NCBI GenBank assembly: GCA_014529385.2
Contig: CM043944.1
Location: forward strand, 71,517,384-71,579,383
DNA from: Adiantum capillus-veneris
Taxonomy: Eukaryota; Streptophyta; Polypodiopsida; Polypodiales; Pteridaceae
Direction: 5' to 3'
Length of the DNA stretch: 62,000 nucleotides
Part shown: positions 11,664 through 22,215 of the stretch, piece by piece
How positions within the stretch are numbered: position 1 is the first letter of the stretch
Layout: each line of letters starts with the position of its first letter
Program-made: the position numbers and the translations under genes
The notes under the pieces: generated by a model
Database searches by the model: none
What the model was told of the DNA's origin: nothing
The model's input: only the letters and a program-made list of their open reading frames with translations

Positions 11664-11850
11664 GGGCGTCGCTATAAGCGTCGCTATTTATGGCTCTGTA
11701 GCGTCGCTATGAGCGTCGCTATAGTCTTCTGTGTAAATGTCGCTATAATCGTCGCTATGAACGTCGCTATGTGCGTCGCTATATAGCGACGCTTTTAGCG
11801 ACGTCGGGGGTTATAAAAACCCAGTGTATTTCTGTCGCTAACAGCGTCAC
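11664..11850 (+). repeat. Right subterminal repeats of the CACTA element
   Basis: About ten copies of a 9-11 bp motif (GCGTCGCTA and its complement TAGCGACGC) occur in 190 bases, for example near 11665, 11703, 11715, 11748, 11763, 11775 and 11785. They mirror the left-end array and are the likely transposase or TnpA binding region (family knowledge). Confidence 0.85.
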
Positions 11851-11862
11851 AAGAGCACACAA

Positions 11863-11877
11863 CCTCTTGTAGTGTAA
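11863..11877 (+). repeat. CACTA right end: 12-bp TIR plus TSD TAA
   Basis: CCTCTTGTAGTG (11863-11874) is followed by TAA (11875-11877). Removing the element joins ...ACACTC-TAA-CTCCAAAACC..., restoring Copia-A leader continuity. Confidence 0.95.
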
Positions 11878-12033
11878 CTCCAAAACCCGAAATGGAAATT
11901 TGGTTGAACACTTATAGTCCAAAGGGCTGTATAGAACCCTAAGATGCACAATCTCCAAAAGGAATCACTTCAATCGGCGATTGGTGGACGATGGCTCCAA
12001 AGAATATCAAAGCCACTTCCTAGGTTGCTCCTA
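11878..12033 (-). other. Copia-A leader segment between two insertions
   Basis: 156 bp of Copia-A 5' leader left between the CACTA right end and the gag-only LTR element. It continues at 16324-16349 after that element. Its identity rests on the two target-site duplications and the primer-binding site at 16335-16349. No coding content. Confidence 0.65.
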
Positions 12034-12038
12034 CTTGC

Positions 12039-12435
12039 TATTGGGGATTGTGGGCTTCGTCCTATGATGGTGTGTATCTTCTCTATCCTACTAGGATATG
12101 TACGTGGCATAGGAACATGTGATGCATAGGTGGCAAAGAAACATGTGACCACATGTAAAAAAAAGGTACTCATAGGAACATGTGATGCATAGGTGGCAAA
12201 GAAACATGTGGTCCCATGTTAAAAAAAGTACTCAAGGCATGATGTCATCAATGGTGCCAGACAAGAAGCATACACTAACTCTATATAATGAGCTCTTTTG
12301 TACACACTTTATGATAGTATCAATCGATCTACTTTTGCTTTTACATTTTACTTTATCTCCCTTGTGTAATTAACATTGTCATTAGTATGTCAACACTATG
12401 AATGCTTCCATTTTATATCCTCCCTAATATGAACA
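12039..12435 (+). repeat. 5' LTR of the gag-only element
   Basis: 397 bp, ending ...AACA before the primer-binding site. It contains a 63-bp internal tandem duplication (units from 12108 and 12171) absent from the 3' LTR. That accounts for the whole length difference (397 vs 334). TATA-like CTCTATATAATGAG near 12279 is shared by both LTRs and is a likely promoter. Confidence 0.88.
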
Positions 12436-12437
12436 AT

Positions 12438-12450
12438 TGGTATCAGAGTC
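12438..12450 (+). promoter_or_regulatory. Primer-binding site (tRNA-iMet type)
   Basis: TGGTATCAGAGTC lies two bases after the left LTR. It matches the plant copia primer-binding consensus complementary to the initiator-Met tRNA 3' end. Confidence 0.85.
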
Positions 12451-12904
12451 ATCATCATGTTGGCATGAGCATAAATCTTAATCTCTTTTTATTCTCTATG
12501 CTAGATTGAGCATCCCTAAATGCTTAATCGCTAATTATAATTTCTCCTTAGACTCTTTAGCAATTATCATACCTACATGTGTTGATTTAAGCAAGGTTTG
12601 GGCATGTTCTTGGTAATTCCAATGAGCCACTACCCTCGCTTGGTGTAATCAATAGTGCTTAGTGTGATTAGTTTTAAAATTCTACCTTTTGATTGTCAGC
12701 ATTGTGCATAAACCCTCTCATTTGGTGATATTGCAACTTTGGGTGCCTTGGAGCCTTCACATCTATATACACATCAAAGCGTAGCCCATCACAAGAGCTT
12801 TTAATTGAATCTTCCTATGCCATATTTGGATTTTGCATGAGAACGTAATGACTTGATTAATTTTGACAATAATTGAAGCTCTTAGACACGAATTCTCTGC
12901 TCAT

Positions 12905-12945
12905 TCTACTCTGTGTGTGTGTGTGTGTGTGCGCGCGCGCGCGCC
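12905..12945 (+). repeat. (TG)n(CG)n microsatellite
   Basis: Alternating purine-pyrimidine tract (TG)~9 followed by (CG)~6, in the leader of the gag-only element. This sequence type can adopt Z-DNA. Confidence 0.8.
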
Positions 12946-13522
12946 ATTTAAACATTGTGTTTTCACCCTTTGAAATTTGAACATGTGTGTGTTTACCTTT
13001 TGAAATTGAACATGTGTATGTTTACCTTTTGAAAGGTTTCAAAGAAAGTAAAAAAGGCTTTTGATACACTTGCCAAAAAGGTGTTGTGTTTGTGAGACCG
13101 TTGCCTAACTCTTTTTTTGAAGGAGCCTTCACAAAAAGCCAAAGCAACTTGGATTGCCTGAATTTTTGTTTGCCTATCCACACCTACCTGGAGGTTGCCC
13201 GTTGTGCCCATGCCTCCCATAGCTCTTTTTTTTATAAAGGGTATCTTCACACATGAGGGGGCTCTAAAGAAGATTAAAGAAAACTTCCTTGAGTTCAAAA
13301 AGGAGATTCACAAAAGTGTTCAAGACCTCTCTCCACTTTAGCTTCAAAATAAAATTTCAAAGGATTTTCAAAATACAAAAGCTTCCAGTTATGATGAAGG
13401 GTGGCTTCACTTTTAAAGTGAATAGGTACTTCACATAGGAGCATTGAAGAAATTTCTTTTCCTTTCCCTCTTTCTCACCAACAAATTAAAGTCTAAAATT
13501 TCATGCACCCAAGCACAAACGT

Positions 13523-14662
13523 TGTGAGCGGGATGAAAACACACACAGCGCCTCTATAACGATCCGACACACACTCTTGGAATGATACACACACACTATG
13601 GGGCACCACTCGGCTTACACAACACACCTGGCCGAGACAAGGAACACACCTCTGGAGTGAGAGGAGAGAGACTATCCACTTGCCCACTCAACACTCACAC
13701 ATACACACTCACACACACACTCTCAATTCAGCTCAAAAGAGGCAAATTATTGTTGTTTAGACTCAATGAAGCTCAGCCCAACACCAATGGAGCAAATAGT
13801 TTACACAGTATTGAGGAAATACACCAGATACAACCACAAAGTTAAGCAGAGGCTTCACTCACCGGAGAAGATTACACAGAAAAACAACAGAAAATCTGTG
13901 AGGAATTTGGCAAAATGGACAACGCCATTGCATCCGAATGCCCAAAAACCCCACCCTGCAATGTCATAGTGCTCAAATCCGACCTCGGATGAGAAATTTA
14001 GGGCCAAAAAATGCTCCCAAAACAGCAAAAACACACTTGCAGCTGTTCCTCCTCTCTTCTCCACATTTTTTTCTGGTCTTCTCTCAGTTTTTTCAGTTCC
14101 CACACTTAGCTTTATTAGTTGGGCACCCATGGCCTTTTAGATGACCTCAAACGGACCCCGAACAGGCCAAAAACTGACCTCGCAGTGCATAGTTGTCACC
14201 TTTTTGCATCATCCGCACACCTGGCACTCAGTTTTTCCAAATAATGCATCCCGCAACCACGTGAAGTGGCCCCAAAAAGTGGTCCTCATGATGACCTTTC
14301 TGCATAAGTATCACAAGAAAACACCCACGTCGTGTCCATACTTCTCCGTGTGCAAGTATTGACCCCGTTCGACCTCCTGACGCCACTCGATGCCATCTGA
14401 CGCACCTGCTTACCTCATGTCGTCGGCTTGCGGATAGCTTCCTCGAGAAGTTTTACGCGCTGCCAACTCCTCCTTATTGTAGAAAAAACACAGTGGTACT
14501 GGTAATAGCGAAAATCGATGCACTATGTACACCCTGTCCTACCTGCACACATGTGGGCCCCACGTAACCACCTGGCTCTGAAAAATGGGCAATTCTTTAT
14601 TTGATGCACCATGCATGTATATGTACATATGCGCAATCCCTTGCTCCAAAAAACTCCTGACA
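13523..14662 (-). mobile_element. Solo gypsy LTR (Gypsy-B family), inverted
   Basis: This ~1.14-kb segment is the reverse-complement homologue of the Gypsy-B 5' LTR at 54652-55782. Homology stops exactly at CATCCCGCTCACA on one side and TGTYAGGAGTTTTTTGG on the other, giving TG...CA ends. It is flanked by ACGT on both sides (13519-13522 and 14663-14666), a 4-bp match to a target duplication. No internal sequence accompanies it, so it is probably a recombination-derived solo LTR. Confidence 0.82.
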
Positions 14663-14765
14663 ACGTCATTTTGAAATACATATCTATTAGTATTGTATGA
14701 TTGTGAGGAGTTTAGACACTGTCCTTGCTATTAAATTCAAAGTGCTAAGATCACTCCAAGGTGTA

Positions 14766-15592
14766 ATGGAAGAGAAAGGGCTTAAAAAATTTAACGGGGA
14801 GGGTTTCAACACTTTGCAAACCAAGTTGAAAGGCTACTTAATGAAAAAGGGGCTATTGGGAATAGTCAAGTCGACCATCACTGACCCATCTAGTGATGGA
14901 GCATATGTATAGACACGGCCTATGAACGCACAAAACATGGCCAAAGATGAGCAGGCATCAGGAATCATAATCATTGCACTACGTGACAATTATCTACACT
15001 TTATTGATGATTGTGAAACGTCGTCAACTACTTGGGAAGAACTAGGAAAAGAATTTTGGGGCTAGGAAAAAGAAGAGCAAAGTGAGCTTAAAGAAGGATC
15101 TATACAAATTAAAAATGGAACCTAAAAAAGATATTGCAAGCTTGGTCAATCGTCTTAAAAGCATGACCACACAACTAGCTTATGTGAAGAGTGTAGTACC
15201 AGAGGAGGACAAAATCGCAGTTCTTCTAGCATCCATATTTACCACTTGAGGAAAAGGATCCAACACCAGATTTCCAAGATGTAATCAACTCTTTAATGTC
15301 TCAGGAAAAGAAGCAAGGGAGGAATGTTACTTTAGGGGGAGGAACTTTTGCAGTTAGTTCAAATAATAAAACTTGTTTCAAGTGTGGCAAAGAAGGACAC
15401 ATAGCAAAGGATTGTCTAGCATCAAAGGCTTGTAGCATTTGCGAAAAGAAGGGTCATCTTCCTTCCAAATGTTTCAAGAAAGACAGATGTGTCACCAACA
15501 AAAATTCGAGGCCCAAAGTTTGTTTAGCAGAGGTAGACAAAGATGAAGAAGAAGAAGAAGACGACATTAGTCTTCTAGACGACATTCTCTAG
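14766..15592 (+). pseudogene. Copia-type gag of the gag-only element
   Basis: Begins MEEKGLKKFNGEGF. The FNGEGFNTLQTKLKGYL-type start is typical of copia Gag (F-G-x-N/G-F motif). It continues with KKDLYKLKMEP and LVNRLKSMTTQL segments. It ends with two CCHC zinc knuckles, CFKCGKEGHIAKDC and CSICEKKGHLPSKC (about 15376-15480), and an acidic tail. Lesions seen are an in-frame TAG near 14908-14910 and frame changes near 15060 and 15230. Gag packages element RNA; this copy cannot make a full protein. Confidence 0.85.
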
Positions 15593-15984
15593 ATTTCTTT
15601 TGTTGCCTTTACCTCTCAGTTGTATACATCTGTTTGAGGGGAGGTGTTTAGTATCTCTTGGATTAGGGATAATTCGTCTCTTGGATTGGAGATGTTCTTT
15701 GCTCCTAGATTGGAGCAGACCAGAGATGTTAGTCTCTTTCTTCATAACAATGTTCGGGAAAAATGTGTCTCAGCTTAATATCATGCCGTTTTCAATTTCA
15801 AATATGCCGGTTGATGGCAAGGGGAAAAGGAAAATTTCCACCCCGAAATAGAGAAAAATAGTGTAAAAATTTGGAAAAATACCCTAATTTTTTGAAATCT
15901 CCTCTCGGTAAATTCAAGTAAAGAAATTTTGTATGTTTGGAAAAATGATTTTTCTTGAACACTGTGTCATAGTCCAAACCCCAT

Positions 15985-16318
15985 TGTTGGGAATTGTGGG
16001 CTTTGTCCTTTGATATTGTGTATCTTCTCTATCCTACTAGGATACATAGGTGGCATAGGAATATGTGATGCAAAGGTGGCAAAGAAACATGTGGTAATAT
16101 GTGGAAAAAGGCACCCAAGGTGTGATGTCATCAATGATGTCATATAAAAAGCTTACACTAGCTCTATATAATGAGCTCTTTTGTACACACTTTATAATAG
16201 TATCAATCAATCTACTTTTGTGTTTAAGTTCTACTTTATCTCCCGTGTGTAATTAACATTGTCATTAGTTTGCCAACACTATGAATGATTCTCTTTTATA
16301 TCCTCCCTAATATCAACA
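15985..16318 (+). repeat. 3' LTR of the gag-only element
   Basis: 334 bp, TGTTGGGAATT...AATATCAACA. Similar to 12039-12435 apart from the 63-bp duplication and scattered substitutions. Followed directly by CTTGC. Confidence 0.88.
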
Positions 16319-16334
16319 CTTGCCGCTCCAAGAC

Positions 16335-16349
16335 CAAGCTCTGATACTA
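16335..16349 (-). promoter_or_regulatory. Copia-A primer-binding site
   Basis: Minus strand reads TAGTATCAGAGCTTG, a slightly mutated tRNA-iMet-type site. It is directly adjacent to TGTCAAAAG... (16350 onward), whose complement ends in CA as a 5' LTR should. It anchors the minus-strand Copia-A element. Confidence 0.75.
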
Positions 16350-16514
16350 TGTCAAAAGATAGAGAAGGAGAGAGCTTGAGCTCTTGCAAGCACACACACA
16401 CACACACACACACAAAGATGGAGGCAAAAGATTGTACTTCTTCTTCTTTACTAACTCAAAATAAGAGGTCTACAAAACATAAGGAAAAATACAACATAAA
16501 AAGGAACTAGTACA
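16350..16514 (-). repeat. Copia-A 5' LTR (outer limit uncertain)
   Basis: Starts TGTCAAAAGATAG next to the primer-binding site and contains an (AC)n tract (~16390-16414). The partner LTR is outside the window, so the right limit (here the ...AGTACA at 16514) is a guess; it could extend further right. Confidence 0.45.
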
Positions 16515-17123
16515 ATGGTCTAATGTAAACAGCTAGTGAGTGAGGTGAGTAGATAAGTGTGTCGTCACTCTGGCAGGTAGAACAAATTGGTGTAGTATAA
16601 TTGTAGTATCACTGGCAAAGATATGTGTATCCACCAAGGCGCGCCAATCATGATGAATGTCGGTGATAGTCATCCAAGAGTCGTACATGTTGAGCTTGAC
16701 ATCTAAACACCTTGCCTTGAGAGCTTTGTTGAACCAATAACCGGAAAAAGAAGAAGGTGAGGGGGAGGGGGATGCCAACCATGGGCACCCTCCCTAACTT
16801 AATTTTTGTTTTGAAATTTCAACCCCAAACTACTGTGGGCACCCCAAGTGAGAAAAGAAGTATCCTTGCCCAACTATTGCAATAGCGGCAAACAAGTAGA
16901 GTGAGATATCCTCAGTATGCCTGCTAGAGGCCACTTTAGGGTGCGTTGACGAATTGTCTTTCCCTTCTCAGTGTGAACTTGCCACTTAGACTCCTCACAA
17001 TTAGGTGCTAGTCGATGGCTACCCTCCTCCCTTGCTAAGCGACTTTGCACGTGAGTTGCCTATTTTGAGAGCTCCCAAACTAGCCATGCTTCATGCACGA
17101 CCTTTGGTAAAATTAGCTCCACG

Positions 17124-17270
17124 GCTCTGATACCATTGAGAGACCATAGGTTGTCTATATGGTTACTCTCCACCCAATATTTTCCCTTTATAGGCACCCC
17201 CAAGCTCCATTCAAATCGGCACGTGGCCTCTGGCCCTTGGCCTGACACATTGTATATATCTAGTGAGAAG
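17124..17270 (-). repeat. LTR edge with primer-binding site (minus-strand element fragment)
   Basis: 17124-17135 is GCTCTGATACCA, the complement of the tRNA-iMet primer-binding consensus, next to TTGAGAGACCATAGG. This is the junction of an LTR (to the right) with its leader (to the left, ~16790-17123). No coding region of this element is recognisable. Confidence 0.6.
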
Positions 17271-17501
17271 TCACCCTATAAGGGTGGGTCATGCAAGAAG
17301 TGATAGCCACCACTCATGGACTAAAGTGTTGAGGTGGTCCGGGGCGGGCAACAAGAAGAGTGGCCTCTAAGCACCCTTCTAAGCTCCTGTGCTGCTCAAT
17401 TGGGTTGGGGTTGGAAAAAACAACAAACACACACACAAACCCGCAACCTAACCCTACACAAATTTGGGGCACCACCTAGTTTTGGATGCGAACTAGGACG
17501 C

Positions 17502-17546
<45 letters not shown>

Positions 17547-20180
17547 GTGAGAGAGAGAGAGAGAGAGATAGTGCTCGGGTTGCTTTGAAATGTTCGGCAG
17601 TGATCAAGCAAACACAATTATATATGTAAGAAAGAGAGAGAAGGGGGAGGGGGTGCTTGTTGCACTAATACCTTCTTACAAATCTGTCATAACCAATGAA
17701 AGTGAGATTAGTATTTGTTCAACATAGCTTGAGTAAATTACACCACAACACATCACAAGAAAAGCCACCCCAATCACTGTCTTAAGGCCAGGGGAGTCCT
17801 CTCCACCCTGTCGCCCTCTTACAATATGTGGGATTTATGGCTAAATTGATGACAACACCCAGAGACAAGCTATCAAGAACTTTAAAAAAAACACCAAGAC
17901 ACTTACACATCATTGTTGTCCATTACTTCACGTTGGAAGAGAGTCAAAGTATCCAAACTTAGTCCAAATATACCCTCCTTGATTCAGCAAATGTTGGGCT
18001 TACACTAGTAGGAGAAATGATCATAGATTTCCTACTCTCAATTGAGTGGTCACTCTCTCTTACAATGGCATAGAGTTCCCTTGCTAATCACCCCTAATAC
18101 AACACATGTATATGTATAAGACAATGAGCTTCCACTCAAGAGCTCCTTCTAGAGAGGTTGAGCTTGACTTCTATAGCATAGTGCTCTTGCTTATGGCTCC
18201 CCCCCTTTGTGCTAGCTACACCCTCCTTTTATAGCAATTTTGAGGGCTAGGGTTACTCCTCTAACCATGGTTGGGTTAGATTTTCAGCACTTATCTAATT
18301 TCTTTTGCTTGGAATTATGAAGAAGTTGGTGGAGATAGATAAAGAAGAGAGAGAGGAGAGAAGTGGAGGTGATAGGACTTTTCATAGTAGGTTAGTGTTA
18401 GTAAATTAGTAGAGTTAGTATTTTTATTAATTTACAAATGGAATTGGATATTTACAATGAAAGTATCCATATAGGATACAAATAAGGAAGAAAAAAATCT
18501 TGATAGGTAAGAAAATATGGATTTCTTACAATGTTGATGCTCCAAGTGTCTTGAGTAGGGTCAATTTCGACGCTTGTTGACGGTCCACTAGCTTTGACGG
18601 TACGTTTTTTCTCCACTCTTGACCTTCCTTGGGAGCCAAGGTGATTGAATATGAGTAATCAATCAACATGGTGCTGTCTTTTAAGAGAAGAGACTGAATT
18701 TTGTGGTTTTCTTGATAGATATGGGTAATATGGAAGAGGAAAAATGAGACTAGGTGGTCAATTTTGGAATGGAAGTGTGTGTAGGAGACATGAGTTCACC
18801 ATGGTTTCTCTTATTCTTCAAGGTTGAGAAGAAATTGAGTAGGGTGCAGAGAGGAGTGGTGAGAGAGGTGGGGATGATGAGTGGAGAAGTGTGTGTGAAA
18901 GAGGAAAATGATAAAGTGGAAGAGGGAGTGTGGCTACATAGCATGGGCAAACTGGGGTCCACCAATAAAATCATAGCTCACAGCTCGTAGCTCAAAAAAA
19001 TATGAAAAAATTTGAGGTAAAAGTTCAGTCCACAAGCTACAACTTTTGTTTGTATCACCTTTTCAAATTCTGGGAGCATGTGATCTTTAAAAATTCAGCA
19101 AAACCGACTGTTTTTTTCCACTGCACAAAGTCCTTGTGAGATCCTTCTTTGGATGATTCTTTTGAATACCTCTAAGAGTGAGCCCCCCATAGTGCATGCA
19201 TGCATGCTACATACCCTTGAGCTTATTTGGTAGGTCTATAATTGAAGATATTGTTGAGATCATGATATAAGTGAATAGTACAACTAAGAAAATCAAATAT
19301 TGAGGGGTCTAAAAAAATATGTACATGTCAAATATAAATAATATAGGTGGAAAAAATATAAAGGGGTCAAAATAAATCTCTCTCATTATAAGTCTACCAT
19401 AAAAAGATGAATATTTTTTGTGGTCTAATTTATGAGAGTAATAGAGAATAGATGTAGGAAGGAAAAAATCACAATAGTGAAAAAATATAGAACTAGTTTT
19501 TTTGGATTTTTGTTGGGATGGAGTTACACCAAAAATAAGAGAAGCTTGCATGAAATTATTTTTATATGGAATAAAGAGTATGCAAAATGGTAAGAAAAAA
19601 TATGGTAATGGTGAGCAATGTACATAGCATAAATAACACACCATAGGTAGAAATATTTAAATAAATACCAAAATAATTATGAAAAATCCTTTTATTTAGG
19701 CCCTATATACAATGAAATATTTACACACAAATGGGCCATAATATACTTATAATTTTTTTTAAATTTTTTTGGCTCAACTAGCCCAGTGACTAGCTAATTG
19801 AGGGTTTTTAAAAAGATATGAAAAAAGTCCCCTAACTCACACACACCTATATACAATGAAATGATAGGGATAGCCACAGTGTTTGGATGATTTTGGTAGG
19901 GTGGGTTAACTCACTATGGAAATTACGGAGAGCCGAAAAACGGCTATCAGTGTAAAGAGGGGCTTCAAATACTTGGCATCTAAAACAGATTTCATAAAAA
20001 ACATTAAATACTTAACTCCGCAAGAGGTGCAATCGTGGAGTTTGGGGGTTAGGATTTTAAGCCATTCTTGTGCAAGATTGTCCCCTCTCACTCTTATGCT
20101 AAGTATATGTGCAGAAATCATGTCTACATCCCCTTCTCTTACACGCTTTCACTATCTAGTCTATTATTTGTGTGTGTGCG
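17271..20180. other. No gene recognised
   Basis: AT-rich intergenic DNA with many stops on both strands. It contains a (GA)n tract at ~17506-17569, a GA-rich stretch near 18330-18370 and long low-complexity AT blocks at 19300-19850. Short open frames (for example 18754-18990 and 19916-20251) show no domain motif and are not called. Confidence 0.6.
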
Positions 20181-20181
20181 C

Positions 20182-20523
20182 GCGCGTGTGTGCATGGTGT
20201 CCTTGTTTAGTTGTAGGTACTTGGGTTTTGGGAGAGATGGTGAGAGGTTGATGATTATGTGTGTGAGGAAAGATTGAATGGTTCTAGCTTTCGTTCTTAC
20301 GGAATACCATGATATTCCTTACATATTCACGAATGTAAATTGACAAAGTGGAGCGCGTGTGTGCATGGTGTCCTTGTTTAGTTGTAGGTACTTGGGTTTT
20401 GGGAGAGATGGTGAGAGGTTGAGGATTATGTGTGTGAGGAAAGATTGAATGGTTCTAGCTTTCGTTCTTACGGAATTCCATGATATTCCTTACATATTCA
20501 CGAATGTAAATTGACAAAGTGGA
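20182..20523 (+). repeat. 171-bp tandem duplication
   Basis: Two almost identical units (20182-20352 and 20353-20523) start at a GCGCGTGTGTGCATGG boundary and end ...GACAAAGTGGAGC. A (TG)n(CG)n tract sits at the left edge. Few mismatches, for example ATACCATG versus ATTCCATG, so the duplication is fairly recent. Confidence 0.9.
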
Positions 20524-20527
20524 GCAG

Positions 20528-22111
20528 TGCAACGTCTCATTTGAGAAATAGGCTTTAGGCTAACAAAGTAAAAATCTAGTGAAATTATTCGAGGATCACT
20601 CTCACTTGTTTGTGTATGCAAACTTGGGGGGGGGGGGGGGGGGGAGATAACAAGACCCTTTTCATGCGAGGTCACTCTGCATGTGGGAAGGGACATAGAT
20701 TAAGGGTTAGTTGCTATAGAATGAGCTTGCACCATAGGTCAAGCAATGTGACAATGGATCCAAGGGGGATGAAACCCAAGCATGGAGTCTCAACACTAAG
20801 TCCCACAGGGTCTTTGATGGAGATCTCGTCATGGGATCTACGACGGGGAGCTAGGCATCTGGGATGCGAGGTAGAACCGACCTTCCTATTTTAAAAGGGC
20901 ATGTCTAAGTTTAACTTTTTTGTCCTGGTTTACTTTTGCCTGTATAAGTTTATAGGTTTAAAAATGGGCTAGGGGGACACCAAAAAGCATGCGCATGCGT
21001 GGTTAGGCCATTGTGCAAGTGTTGCGTTCAATCCCTGGGACCCCACTGACGTGTGCATTTTGCTAATTGTCCATCCACCTCGAGATCAGTGTGCGTCGCT
21101 CCCCCTTGTAGATCCCATGTTGCGGTCTTCATAAAAAACCCTATGGTTGAGGGGCCTGGGGGGGAATGAGCCCCCGAGCAAGCCATGGTTTATTTAAAAA
21201 TAAACACTTGTTCTCCACTACTTGTAGAGTTGAGGCTAGAAATTTCACATACAATTTCTGGACCTAACAAGAGGGGAAGGTAAAGTGCACCGTGCATATC
21301 AAGTGATCTTAGTGTGCCTAGGTCCGCTCGTTGGTCCCTTGAGCGTCTCATTTGAAAAACAGGCGTAACCAAGTAAAAATCTAGTGAAATTACTCGAGGA
21401 TCACTCTCAGTTGTTGGTGTAGGCAAACTTGGGGGGGGGGGGGGATAACGAGACCCTTTTCATGCGAGGTCAGTCTGCATGAGGCAAGGGACATAAATTA
21501 AGGGTTAGTTGCTATAGGCTGAGCTTGCACCACAGGTCAAGCAAGGTGACAATGGACCCAAGGGGGATGAAATCCAAGCCTGGAGCCTCAACACTAAGTC
21601 CCACAGGGTCTTTGATGAAGATCTCGTCATGGGATCTACGACAGGGAGCTAGGCGTGCGGATGCGAGGTAGACTCGATCGTCCGATTTTAAAAGGGCATG
21701 TCTGAGTTTATTGTTTTTGTCCTAGCGTACTTTTGCCTGTATAAGTTTATAGGTTTAAAAATGGGCTAGGAGGACACCAAAAAGCATGCGTATGCGTGGT
21801 TAGACCATCGTGCAAGTGTTGCGTTCAAATTTCTAGGACCCCGCTCACGTGTGGATTTTGCTAATTGTCTGTCCACCTCGAGATCCGCGTGCCTCGCTCC
21901 CCCTTGTCGATCCCATGGTGGGGTCTTCATTAAAGACCCTATGGGACTTAGTGTCCTAACAAGCCATGGTTTATTTAAGGCTAAACACTTGTTCTCACTA
22001 CTTGTAGAGTTGAGGCTAGAATTCACATACAATTTTTGGACCTAATAAGAGGGGAGGTAAAGTGCACCTTGCATATCAAGTGAGCTTAGTGTGCCTAGGT
22101 CTGCTCGTTGA
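20528..22111 (+). repeat. Two ~0.8-kb tandem units containing inverted repeats
   Basis: Unit 1 is about 20528-21341 and unit 2 about 21342-22111. Both start CGTCTCATTTGA, have a poly-G tract ~95 bases in and end with CTAGGTCYGCTCGTTG. Each unit holds an inverted repeat with arms of ~70 bp: 20794-20865 with 21078-21147, and 21592-21660 with 21874-21953. Both pairs share the core CATGGGATCTACGAC / CTTGTAGATCCCATG. A GTTCAATCC word resembles a pol III B box, but no matching A box is convincing. No protein coding. Confidence 0.8.
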
Positions 22112-22215
22112 ACGACTTACTAAAAAATATTTCCGCACTCACAAACAAAAGACCTCCCCCTCCCCCTCCCCCTTCTCCCCCCCCGGGGTCTATCTAACAC
22201 GGGCATTGAGGGGGT
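22062..22215. other. Spacer between tandem units and MITE-like element
   Basis: C-rich (CTCCCC)n-like stretch 22156-22186. No gene. Confidence 0.5.

Larger units (their letters stand above)
4163..11874 (+). mobile_element. CACTA (En/Spm, CMC) DNA transposon, near full-length
   Basis: A 7,712-bp element bounded by perfect 12-bp terminal inverted repeats, CACTACAAGAGG at 4163-4174 and CCTCTTGTAGTG at 11863-11874. It is flanked by a 3-bp target duplication TAA (4160-4162 and 11875-11877), exactly as expected for the family. Clusters of GCGACGCT/AGCGTCGC subterminal repeats lie inside both ends. It carries two plus-strand genes: a five-exon TNP2-like transposase (6373-9718) and a three-exon Ptta/En-Spm-type gene (9991-11300). 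Each has a single premature stop in the inferred spliced frame. Between the left end and TNP2 lie microsatellite-rich tandem repeats and a degraded host-gene piece (HIPP). The element sits in the leader/gag junction of the older Copia-A. Confidence 0.95.
12039..16318 (+). mobile_element. Gag-only (TR-GAG-like) LTR retrotransposon nested in Copia-A
   Basis: A 4.28-kb element with LTRs 12039-12435 and 15985-16318, flanked by a perfect 5-bp target duplication CTTGC (12034-12038 and 16319-16323). A tRNA-iMet-type primer-binding site TGGTATCAGAGTC follows the left LTR (12438-12450). The only coding content is a damaged gag (14766-15592). There is no protease, integrase or RT, so it would depend on another element's machinery. 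A solo gypsy LTR (13523-14662) lies in its leader. The left LTR's first dinucleotide is TA instead of TG. Confidence 0.9.

Noticed and set aside
16533-16778. 81-codon ORF 16533-16778 as a gene
   Set aside because: No motif; lies between LTR remnants of old elements.
19916-20251. 111-codon ORF reading MEITESRKTAIS...
   Set aside because: No motif, runs into the tandem duplication, and the antisense strand is also open; probably chance.
20985-21045. tRNA-like or SINE-like B-box word GTTCAATCC in the 0.8-kb tandem units
   Set aside because: No convincing A box at the right distance and no cloverleaf can be drawn; the second copy has already lost the motif.
21190-21426. ORFs within the tandem units (20610-20894, 21190-21426, 21766-22032)
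   Set aside because: The same region is duplicated in different frames with no conserved protein; not coding.
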